From JABICX01 sp964528765 (lineage in GTDB: Archaea; Nanobdellota; Nanobdellia; UBA10117; JABICX01), in assembly GCA_964528765.1 (NCBI GenBank), contig CAZGVA010000056.1:1-5425 (forward strand): a stretch of 5,425 nt of DNA. Reading direction: 5' to 3'. This document shows positions 1 to 5,057 of this stretch, one piece after another. Made by a program: the position numbers and the translations under genes. Below the pieces are notes generated by a model, which was given only the letters and a program-made list of their open reading frames with translations, was not told where the DNA came from and made no database searches. Every line of letters starts with the position of its first letter. The stretch's first letter is position 1.

Positions 1-435
1 CATCTGTATCCCTCGAGGTGTAAGAAAATAGTTTTTGGGTTTTTGGCCAATACTATTTATCAAATTCATTAATTCTAAAGAAGTGAGTTTATCTCTTATT
101 GTTCTTGAAGTTTTGTTTATATTGAATGCTTGCTTCAATTGATTAGCAGATACGGAAAATTCAGGTGATGTAGCTTTACTTTTATATAACAAAAGCAAAA
201 GTTGAAACTTATCGAGCTGAACTTCAGGAGTTCTTGTGGAACTCTTATTGGAACTTTCCGATTTCCGATTTCCCTTAAGTTCTAAGGTATGTTCTAATAG
301 CGAGATATAACGTTCTTTCATCTCGTTAAGCTCTTTTTCAAGATTATTTATCCGCTGCTCAGTAGTATGTTTTTGAGTTTCATTAAGTTCTTTTTTCAAG
401 TCAGCTAGCTGATTTTTCATATCCGAAATATCCAT
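1..435 (-). CDS. Coiled-coil plus winged-helix DNA-binding protein (partial, 3' end outside window)
   Basis: I do not recognise this gene as a named family. The frame starts at ATG 435 and stays open to base 1, giving 145 residues with the C-terminus missing. An in-frame TAA lies three codons upstream, so 435 is the most upstream ATG. Residues about 6-50 (starting MKNQLADLKKELNE) are rich in Leu, Glu and Lys with heptad-like spacing, as in a dimerising coiled coil. Residues about 54-66 are a Ser/Asn/Lys/Thr linker. Residues about 68-145 look like a winged helix: helix DKFQLLLLLYKSK, then SANQLKQAFNINKTSRTIRDKL as helix-turn-helix, and a wing ending in NYFLTPRGI, resembling the 'FxLTPxG' end of MarR/PadR-like folds. 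A dimeric transcription regulator is the natural inference; a replication- or plasmid-type DNA-binding protein is also possible. There is no Shine-Dalgarno sequence. The upstream gap contains repeated motifs that also occur inside this gene. Confidence 0.8.
   Translation of the reverse strand, partial: MDISDMKNQLADLKKELNETQKHTTEQRINNLEKELNEMKERYISLLEHTLELKGNRKSESSNKSSTRTPEVQLDKFQLLLLLYKSKATSPEFSVSANQLKQAFNINKTSRTIRDKLTSLELMNLINSIGQKPKNYFLTPRGIQM
260..273. repeat. 14-bp direct repeat, copy inside the winged-helix coding region
   Basis: GATTTCCGATTTCC, two tandem 7-mers, is identical to the copy at 464-477. It lies in the linker-encoding part of the gene. An additional near-match, CTTTCCGAT, overlaps its left edge at 254-262. 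Confidence 0.7.
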
Positions 436-455
436 GTAATTTTATGTAGCTAAAA

Positions 456-470
456 GTTTTAATGATTTCC
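456..470 (-). promoter_or_regulatory. Candidate archaeal promoter of the winged-helix gene
   Basis: On the minus strand ATTAAAAC (463-456) lies 21-28 bases before the ATG, directly preceded by the purine-rich GGAAATC (470-464), which could act as a BRE. This spacing fits a leaderless or very short-leader transcript. The BRE-like stretch is part of the GATTTCC tandem repeat, so a repressor bound there would block TFB/TBP. It is recognised by pattern only. Confidence 0.4.
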
Positions 471-477
471 GATTTCC
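464..477. repeat. 14-bp direct repeat, copy in the promoter region of the winged-helix gene
   Basis: GATTTCCGATTTCC is identical to 260-273 and abuts the TATA-like box of the winged-helix gene on its upstream side. Single related sites lie at 577-585 (ATTTCCGAT, exact 9-mer), 632-640 (ACTTCCGAT) and 642-648 (GATTTCC). The position suggests an operator, which is inference. Confidence 0.7.
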
Positions 478-480
478 AAT

Positions 481-497
481 AGACTTCCAATTAGTCT
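481..497. repeat. Short inverted repeat
   Basis: AGACT (481-485) and AGTCT (493-497) are perfect 5-base arms around a 7-base loop. This is weak by itself and is listed because it is one of a series. Confidence 0.35.
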
Positions 498-535
498 CAA
501 CGGAGTGAATTTACCCATGTTAATCGTTTAACCCC

Positions 536-555
536 CCTATTTCCTTTGGAATAGG
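536..555. repeat. Hairpin with 8-bp stem and one bulge
   Basis: CCTATT (536-541), a bulged T (542) and CC (543-544) pair with GG (548-549) and AATAGG (550-555) around a TTT loop. No T-run follows on the minus strand, so it does not look like a simple terminator. Confidence 0.5.
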
Positions 556-570
556 TATTACAATACGAAC

Positions 571-593
571 CCCTTTATTTCCGATAGAAAGGG
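571..593. repeat. Inverted repeat with TTCCGATA in an 11-base loop
   Basis: CCCTTT (571-576) and AAAGGG (588-593) are perfect 6-base arms. The 11-base interval contains TTCCGATA, as does the interval of the inverted repeat at 624-648. Confidence 0.5.
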
Positions 594-623
594 TCGCTTG
601 TCTTAGGTAATGCGAAAAGGTAC

Positions 624-648
624 GGAAATCCACTTCCGATAGATTTCC
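624..648. repeat. Inverted repeat with TTCCGATA in an 11-base loop
   Basis: GGAAATC (624-630) and GATTTCC (642-648) are perfect 7-base arms, again 11 bases apart and again enclosing TTCCGATA. An alternative pairing, CGGAA (623-627) with TTCCG (634-638), uses the loop motif itself, so two mutually exclusive structures can be drawn. Confidence 0.5.
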
Positions 649-667
649 CTTTAGACACGTCAAAGGG
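647..667. repeat. Inverted repeat just downstream of the Nudix stop codon
   Basis: CCCTTT (647-652) and AAAGGG (662-667) are perfect arms; GAC (654-656) and GTC (659-661) could extend the stem past a bulged A, but that would leave a loop of only two bases. On the minus strand it follows the Nudix stop at 673-675 within a few bases. It could mark the 3' end of that transcript, although no T-run follows. Confidence 0.4.
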
Positions 668-672
668 GTAAA

Positions 673-1098
673 TCAGATAATAATTGGGTGTTCGTACCAA
701 AACAATACTTTGCTTTTAACTTTCAGAAAAAAATCCCGATCTTCTTGATAACTAAGCAACCGAGGAACATCTGCAATATCAATCCACTGTATATTTGTAA
801 TTTCACCATCAAAACAGCAAACTTTTTTTTGAGTTGTTTTAAATAAAAAGTAAGTTATTTCTTTCAATATATCTGGTCCGAGTTTAGATTTACGTGTATA
901 TGTACCCAATTTAACAATAAATTGTGGATTTACAATACCCGTTTCTTCATATATTTCTCTTCGAGCAGTACGAAGTAAACTTTCTCCAAACTCAACTTGA
1001 CCCTTTGGTAAAACCCATGTTTGTGTTTTGGCTTGGTGTACAAGTGCAACTTTATAATTATTAATAATTATACCGCCTGCTTTTTTTTGCAATTGCAT
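673..1098 (-). CDS. Nudix hydrolase (MutT/Ap4A-hydrolase-like)
   Basis: The 141-residue size is normal for a single-domain Nudix enzyme. Nudix proteins are cytosolic Mg-dependent hydrolases of nucleoside diphosphates linked to another moiety. The Nudix box is perfect: G33, E39, then R47-E48-I49-Y50-E51-E52-T53-G54-I55 (GX5EX7REUXEEXGU), with E51 and E52 as expected metal ligands. It is preceded by WVLPKGQVEFGE (28-39), the form common in dinucleoside-polyphosphate (Ap4A-type) hydrolases. The N-terminal strand AGGIIINN and the later strand EITYFLFKT are typical of the fold. Substrate cannot be fixed from sequence: Ap4A, oxidised dNTPs, ADP-ribose or capped-RNA-like ends all remain possible. 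ATG 1098 is the only start codon after an in-frame TAA upstream. There is no Shine-Dalgarno sequence; a TATA-like box lies at the leaderless distance. It is 58 bases downstream of the Cas4-like gene on the same strand but has its own promoter-like box. Confidence 0.95.
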   Translation of the reverse strand: MQLQKKAGGIIINNYKVALVHQAKTQTWVLPKGQVEFGESLLRTARREIYEETGIVNPQFIVKLGTYTRKSKLGPDILKEITYFLFKTTQKKVCCFDGEITNIQWIDIADVPRLLSYQEDRDFFLKVKSKVLFWYEHPIII

Positions 1099-1119
1099 TG
1101 GTAGAAAATGTAAACTGGC

Positions 1120-1127
1120 TTATAAAG
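1120..1127 (-). promoter_or_regulatory. TATA-like box of the Nudix gene
   Basis: CTTTATAA on the minus strand spans -29 to -22 relative to the ATG, close to the archaeal consensus, and implies transcription starting at or next to the start codon. A second TATAAAC lies just upstream (1134-1128). Confidence 0.55.
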
Positions 1128-1137
1128 TTTATACAAC

Positions 1138-1144
1138 AAAAAAA
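1138..1144 (-). terminator. Possible oligo-T terminator of the Cas4-like nuclease gene
   Basis: Seven consecutive T on the minus strand lie 12 bases past the nuclease stop codon. Oligo-T runs without a hairpin are typical archaeal termination signals. The run also sits just upstream of the Nudix TATA box, consistent with the two genes being separate transcripts. Confidence 0.4.
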
Positions 1145-1156
1145 TATAGTTTACTT

Positions 1157-1930
1157 CTAGATTACTAATTTAGCTTGTTTAGGGTCTTTTGACTTGCTCG
1201 TTTCTTCAATATTGTCTTTTGGTTTTTCTTGTTTTAACTTGGTTGGATCATATGTTGCAAGCTTAGAACCATTACACATATCTTTAAAATCACAATATCT
1301 GCAAATATAACTTTCTTCTCGTTTAGGTGCTATTCCGAGTTTAATTGCATTTGTGAGGATTGTTCCCCGCGCTTCAAGAAAAGGCAAAACCATTCTTGGT
1401 TGTACTTTGAAAACTTTAATCTTACTCATACTGAAATAAATAATTAAAATATCTTTTACCTCAGCTCTTTTTTCTTCGGAAAGCAAGGAATAATATGATT
1501 GAGCTTGCAAAATATGTGCGTCTTGTGGTGTTTCAGGTATGTTCGCAGTAGTTTTAAATTCGTACATATCTCCCTTATGAATTGCATCAACAAAACCAAT
1601 AACTGCAAATGTTCCGAACTCTTTCTCCATAAAAATTTCAATATCTTCTTTGGGCATATCTTTTTGGACAAACTCATGTATTGCCGTTCCACGATTAAAT
1701 ATCCACATTTGCTCTAATCGTCTTGATACATCTTCAGTCAAATCATAGTAAGTACGCCTAAGACATCCACCAACTAAACGAGTTACACCATAACGTGGTT
1801 TGTCTCGTTTCTTTCTTTTTCGATTTCTCCCAGCTAATAACATCTTCATAATTGGCTCGGGGTAACACTTACTACACTTAACGCAATCTTGTGCATCTTT
1901 TTCTGAACCATCTGGACAAATAATCTTCAT
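1157..1930 (-). CDS. Cas4/RecB-like PD-(D/E)XK nuclease with Cys cluster
   Basis: The 257-residue protein has the Cas4/AddB-type order of motifs. C56 in GGCLRRTYYDL is the first cluster Cys. RGTAIHE (80-86) provides H85, GFVDAI (112-117) provides D115, YEFKTT (123-128) provides E124 and K126, and QAQSYY (142-147) is the Q-x3-Y helix. C210, C213 and C219 (C-x2-C-x5-C) are the remaining cluster Cys. Family knowledge predicts a metal-dependent DNA exonuclease with a 4Fe-4S cluster. An extra N-terminal motif, C5-x10-C16-x2-C19-x2-C22, could bind zinc or a second cluster, and a basic stretch RNRKRKKRDK (35-44) follows. The tail from about residue 230 is Lys/Glu/Ser-rich and probably disordered. 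All active-site residues are present. No CRISPR or other cas gene is in the window, so a repair or recombination role is likelier than spacer acquisition. ATG 1930 is fixed by an in-frame TAA three codons upstream. Confidence 0.88.
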   Translation of the reverse strand: MKIICPDGSEKDAQDCVKCSKCYPEPIMKMLLAGRNRKRKKRDKPRYGVTRLVGGCLRRTYYDLTEDVSRRLEQMWIFNRGTAIHEFVQKDMPKEDIEIFMEKEFGTFAVIGFVDAIHKGDMYEFKTTANIPETPQDAHILQAQSYYSLLSEEKRAEVKDILIIYFSMSKIKVFKVQPRMVLPFLEARGTILTNAIKLGIAPKREESYICRYCDFKDMCNGSKLATYDPTKLKQEKPKDNIEETSKSKDPKQAKLVI

Positions 1931-1949
1931 AGTTTCTTAACGATAATTT

Positions 1950-1957
1950 GCTTTAAG
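1950..1957 (-). promoter_or_regulatory. Candidate TATA-like box of the Cas4-like nuclease gene
   Basis: CTTAAAGC on the minus strand spans -27 to -20 from the ATG. It is weaker than the Nudix box but in the same position; AATAAATAAT (-38 to -29) is an alternative. Confidence 0.3.
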
Positions 1958-1980
1958 ATTATTTATTGTGTCGAGTAAAC

Positions 1981-1994
1981 AAAAAAGCTTTTTT
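1981..1994. repeat. Perfect 14-bp palindrome in the divergent promoter gap
   Basis: AAAAAAGCTTTTTT lies between the divergent nuclease and S2P-like genes and overlaps the presumed TATA element of the latter. It may be a regulator site or simply a low-complexity A/T promoter element. Confidence 0.4.
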
Positions 1995-1997
1995 AAC
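1988..1997 (+). promoter_or_regulatory. Candidate TATA-like box of the S2P-like gene
   Basis: CTTTTTTAAC spans -29 to -20 relative to ATG 2017, preceded by an A-rich stretch. The spacing fits a leaderless mRNA beginning at the ATG and argues against a start further upstream. Confidence 0.4.
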
Positions 1998-2016
1998 AAA
2001 TACGTCTTATAATATA

Positions 2017-2799
2017 ATGGAAAAAAAAGAATTGAAGTTATTGTTCGTTACGACACTTGTTCTTGGGTTTTGTTTTAGTTTCCGAGACTGGGGTGTAAAT
2101 AGCTTTGATTTTAGTGCAGGTATAATTAATTTATTTGCAACAACGATTTTAGTTGGAATTTCAATCATTGTTCATGAATTTTTTCATAGAAAAATGGCTG
2201 CAAGATATGGTGCTACCCTTGAATTCAAAACATGGAATGTGCTACTACTTTCCGCATTAATTATTACAGTTTTAACAAATGGGTATATTATTTTTGCAGC
2301 AGTTTGGGCTGTATCAATTACTACACCCTATTTATTAAGACCTCGACATAAATATCCACACTTAGGGCCATGGGAACGCGCTAAAATTGCGGCAGTAGGT
2401 CCGCTAAGTAATTTTACTTTAGGTATTATTTCAGCATGGTTTGCAATTAAAACTGGACACTATATTTGGCATAAATTAGTTATAATTAATTTATGGATTG
2501 CTGCAATGAATGTATTTCCATTTTTTAGACTCATTCCCGCTTTCATGCTTGGAAGCAAGCAAATGATTCATAATATTTCATATAAATTAACTAAAGGAAC
2601 ATATAACCGAGCAGCTCTACCGTATATGGAAGGTGAAATTATATTTTTCGGATCAAAATCTTTAGGTGTATTTTTAATGGTATTTTTAATTATTACATCA
2701 ATAATTATTATTCCGCTAAAAATGATATCTTTAGGTTTACTTGTGGGTCTCTCTACCGCAATTAGTGCATATTTATGGGTTATGTATCATAAGTATTAA
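2017..2799 (+). CDS. Site-2-protease-like (M50) membrane protein, second motif atypical
   Basis: From ATG 2017 this is a 260-residue integral membrane protein. Hydrophobic segments lie near residues 8-22, 34-52, 75-105, 122-143, 153-172, 210-232 and 235-257. HEFFH (H53, E54, H57) at the end of a membrane segment is the zinc motif of M50 intramembrane metalloproteases, and AAVGPLSNFTLG (125-136) matches the conserved GPxxN-type helix. The usual third ligand, the Asp of an LDG/PDG motif, is missing: after D31 there is no Asp at all. N165 VFP resembles the start of that motif, and PYMEGEIIFFGS (202-213) resembles LDGxxxFFGS with E205 in the Asp place. It may be an active enzyme using Glu or a non-proteolytic relative. 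A TTG at 1966 would add 17 polar residues but would leave the TATA-like box inside the gene. The neighbouring hef starts 41 bases after the stop codon. Confidence 0.85.
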   Translation: MEKKELKLLFVTTLVLGFCFSFRDWGVNSFDFSAGIINLFATTILVGISIIVHEFFHRKMAARYGATLEFKTWNVLLLSALIITVLTNGYIIFAAVWAVSITTPYLLRPRHKYPHLGPWERAKIAAVGPLSNFTLGIISAWFAIKTGHYIWHKLVIINLWIAAMNVFPFFRLIPAFMLGSKQMIHNISYKLTKGTYNRAALPYMEGEIIFFGSKSLGVFLMVFLIITSIIIIPLKMISLGLLVGLSTAISAYLWVMYHKY

Positions 2800-2804
2800 T
2801 TATA

Positions 2805-2818
2805 CGAAATACTTTAAA
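2805..2818 (+). promoter_or_regulatory. Candidate BRE/TATA promoter of hef
   Basis: CGAAATAC followed by TTTAAA (2813-2818) resembles an archaeal BRE plus TATA box. The TATA part is 23-28 bases before ATG 2841, the leaderless distance, but only 11-16 before GTG 2829. It thus also helps to choose the hef start. Confidence 0.5.
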
Positions 2819-2840
2819 CATAAAATTAGTGTTTTCTTTG

Positions 2841-5057
2841 ATGGAATTTTTAAAGCACAAATTAAAATTAAGAATTTATCAACAGACAATACTTAGCACT
2901 GCAATTAATCAAAATATTTTGTGCGTAATACCTACTGGGTTAGGCAAAACTTACATTGCTATTGCTTTAGCTGGATTATTAATTCAAAACAATTCTACAG
3001 CTAAAGCACTAATGTTGGCCCCTACAAAACCATTAGTTAACCAACATAAAAAAACATTTGAAGAATTTTTTAAACATGAAAAGGAAATTGTGAGTATAAC
3101 TGGTTCTACTTCTGCAAATGATAGAGAAAAACTTTGGGCTAACAGTAAAATAATTATTGCAACACCGCAAACGGTAAAACATGATATTTTAGCCGGGCGA
3201 CTTGACTTATCTGATTTCAAAACAATTATTTTTGATGAAGCACATCGATCGATTGGTGACTATGCATATGTTTCAATTGCTAAAAATTATGCAAAAATTC
3301 CAAACGCACGTATTTTAGCTTTAACTGCTTCACCCGGTGCAGATGAAAATAAAATCAAAACAATTTGTGATAATTTATATATACATAAAATTGAGTCTCG
3401 TAATAAAACACACCCTGAAGTTGCACCGTTTGTAAAACCCTTAATAACAAAATATGAATTTGTTGAACTACCTTCTGAATTTAAAAAAATAAAACACCAT
3501 TTAGAATTAGCAATTAAAGAACGATTGGGCTCATTAAAACAATTGGGTTTTGTTACGTCAATGGATTTAAGAAAACATTCAAAAAAGAATTTATTAGGGT
3601 TGCAAGGAAGTTTACGTGGAAGAATTCAAGAAGGTAATTTTGATGTTATGCGAGGTATATCTTTAGTTGCAGCTATTATTAAAATTAATCATGCAATAGG
3701 TCTTTTAGATTCTGAATCAATATCTGCCGTAAATAAATATTTTGCAGATATATGGGAAAAAGCTAAAACATCTAATATCAAAGCTGTAAAAAATTTAGTT
3801 ACAGATTTTCATATACGTGTGGCTTACAGATTAATACAGGAAGCGCATGAATCAAAAATTGAACATCCGAAATTAGATTTATTAAGAAAAATATTTGATA
3901 AAATAATTACGCAAAAAAAAGATGCTAAAATACTTATATTCACAGAATTCCGAAGCAATATTGATCAAATAATAAAAGTCTTAGATGGATTTTTAGTTGA
4001 AAAATTTGTTGGTCAAGGAAGTTCTTCGGGTAAAGGTATGACACAAAAACAGCAAATAGAACGTGTGCAAATGCTTAAAAATAGTGAAATTAATGGTCTA
4101 GTCTGCACATCTGTAGCAGAAGAAGGTTTAGATATTCCTTCAGTTGATTTAGTTATTTTTTATTCACCAGTACCTAGTGCGATAAGATCCATACAACGAA
4201 GAGGTCGAACAGGTAGACAAAGTATTGGAAATCTTATTATATTTATTGCTAAAGGTACTAAAGACGAAGCATATTTATGGGTTTCAAAAAGAAAAGAACA
4301 AGGAATGGAATATGCAATACATTCAGTTTCAAAAGATTTGGAAAACGCAGAAATTTTACCTGAAGAAATCAAAATTGAAATTCCAAAAAAAACAGAAAAT
4401 AGTGATATTAAAATATTTGTAGACAATCGCGAACGTGGTTCATTAGTTGAAGAATTATATAATTTGGATATTAAAATTGAATTAAAGAATTTAGAAGTAG
4501 GAGATTTTATTTTATCTGATGATGTTGTTGCAGAAAAAAAAGAAGTTAATGACTTTGTTTCTAGTTTATTGGATAGACGATTATTTAATCAAGCTATTGA
4601 AATGAAAAGAAATTTTGATAAACCTGTTTTTATTATTGAAGGTGACTTAGAAGAATTATTTGTTTCACGCAATGTTGACCGAAATGCAATACGCTCCGCA
4701 ATTATCTCATTAATTATGGATTATGGTATACCGATTATTTTTTCAATTGATGCAAAAGAAACAGCTCAATATTTATTTCAAATAGCTAAAAGGGAGCAAA
4801 TTGATTTAAAGAAAAATGTATCTATGCGAGGTTCTCGTAGGAACTGGCCAATTGAAAAACAACAACAATTTTTACTCGAAGGTGTTCCACTAGTTGGAAA
4901 AAATCTCGCAACTGCACTTCTTAAAAAATTTAAAAGTCCTAAGGGTGTTGCAAATGCTTCTATTGAAGAACTACAAGAAGTTGAAAAACTAGGACCTAAA
5001 AAAGCAGAGAAAATTAAATCGGTTTTTGATGAAGAATATAAAGAAAGCCAATCATAA
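2841..5057 (+). CDS. hef: Hef: archaeal helicase-XPF nuclease for stalled-fork processing
   Basis: The 738-residue product has the full Hef architecture. Superfamily 2 helicase: PTGLGKT Walker A (31-37), APTKPLVNQH (60-69), ATPQT (107-111), DEAH (132-135), TAS (162-164), a helical insertion (about 200-335), IFTEFR (366-371), TSVAEEGLDIP (423-433) and QRRGRTGR (452-459). XPF/ERCC4 nuclease: VDNRERG (527-533) and VGDFILSDD (553-561), then E565-K566-K567-x3-D571, a conservative change of the usual ERKxxxD that keeps the catalytic Glu, Lys and Asp. Tandem helix-hairpin-helix: about 677-732, with EGVPLVGKN and KLGPKKAEK. Family knowledge: Hef unwinds and cleaves forked, branched DNA and acts in restart of stalled forks (FANCM/XPF relatives). 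The linker between helicase and nuclease is only about 20 residues. I chose ATG 2841 over GTG 2829 because MEFLKH resembles Hef N-termini and because of the promoter spacing. The last 6 bases overlap the convergent protease gene. Confidence 0.97.
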   Translation: MEFLKHKLKLRIYQQTILSTAINQNILCVIPTGLGKTYIAIALAGLLIQNNSTAKALMLAPTKPLVNQHKKTFEEFFKHEKEIVSITGSTSANDREKLWANSKIIIATPQTVKHDILAGRLDLSDFKTIIFDEAHRSIGDYAYVSIAKNYAKIPNARILALTASPGADENKIKTICDNLYIHKIESRNKTHPEVAPFVKPLITKYEFVELPSEFKKIKHHLELAIKERLGSLKQLGFVTSMDLRKHSKKNLLGLQGSLRGRIQEGNFDVMRGISLVAAIIKINHAIGLLDSESISAVNKYFADIWEKAKTSNIKAVKNLVTDFHIRVAYRLIQEAHESKIEHPKLDLLRKIFDKIITQKKDAKILIFTEFRSNIDQIIKVLDGFLVEKFVGQGSSSGKGMTQKQQIERVQMLKNSEINGLVCTSVAEEGLDIPSVDLVIFYSPVPSAIRSIQRRGRTGRQSIGNLIIFIAKGTKDEAYLWVSKRKEQGMEYAIHSVSKDLENAEILPEEIKIEIPKKTENSDIKIFVDNRERGSLVEELYNLDIKIELKNLEVGDFILSDDVVAEKKEVNDFVSSLLDRRLFNQAIEMKRNFDKPVFIIEGDLEELFVSRNVDRNAIRSAIISLIMDYGIPIIFSIDAKETAQYLFQIAKREQIDLKKNVSMRGSRRNWPIEKQQQFLLEGVPLVGKNLATALLKKFKSPKGVANASIEELQEVEKLGPKKAEKIKSVFDEEYKESQS

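Larger units (their letters stand above)
436..672. other. Structured, motif-rich gap between the Nudix and winged-helix genes
   Basis: No gene with a convincing start is visible here. G+C is about 40% over 481-660 (73 of 180 by hand count), against about 33% in the adjacent winged-helix gene and visibly less in hef. The gap carries at least five short inverted repeats (481-497, 536-555, 571-593, 624-648, 647-667), a GTTAA/TTAAC pair at 519-532, and repeated TTCCGAT motifs. Being between two minus-strand genes, it could be the Nudix 3' UTR, a long regulatory region for the winged-helix gene, or a small structured RNA. No tRNA or known RNA family could be recognised. Confidence 0.55.

Noticed and set aside
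541..600. Possible tRNA T-arm (GGGGTTCGTATTG on the minus strand)
   Set aside because: The 3' strand of the T-stem is not complementary, and no acceptor stem, anticodon arm or D-arm could be fitted.
520..672. Open minus-strand frame running on from the Nudix TGA, with a stretch reading VRIVIPIPKEIGGLND that recalls an AbrB-type strand
   Set aside because: It has no ATG or GTG start, only about 50 codons, and the likeness is to a short segment. The overlapping frame is equally open for a stretch, and the inverted repeats explain part of the composition. Not supported as a gene or as a readthrough extension.
1157..1180. C-terminal KQAKLVI of the nuclease as a PCNA-binding PIP-box
   Set aside because: It lacks the aromatic pair expected at the end of a PIP-box, so the match is too weak.
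1157..1930. CRISPR adaptation module suggested by the Cas4-like protein
   Set aside because: No repeat-spacer array and no cas1, cas2 or effector gene is visible in the window.
1966..2016. TTG start adding 17 residues to the S2P-like protein
   Set aside because: The added residues are polar and unlike the family N-terminus, and the TATA-like box would lie within the coding region. ATG 2017 is preferred.
2829..2840. GTG start for hef
   Set aside because: It would be only 11 bases after the TATA-like box, and MEFLKH at ATG 2841 matches the usual Hef start.
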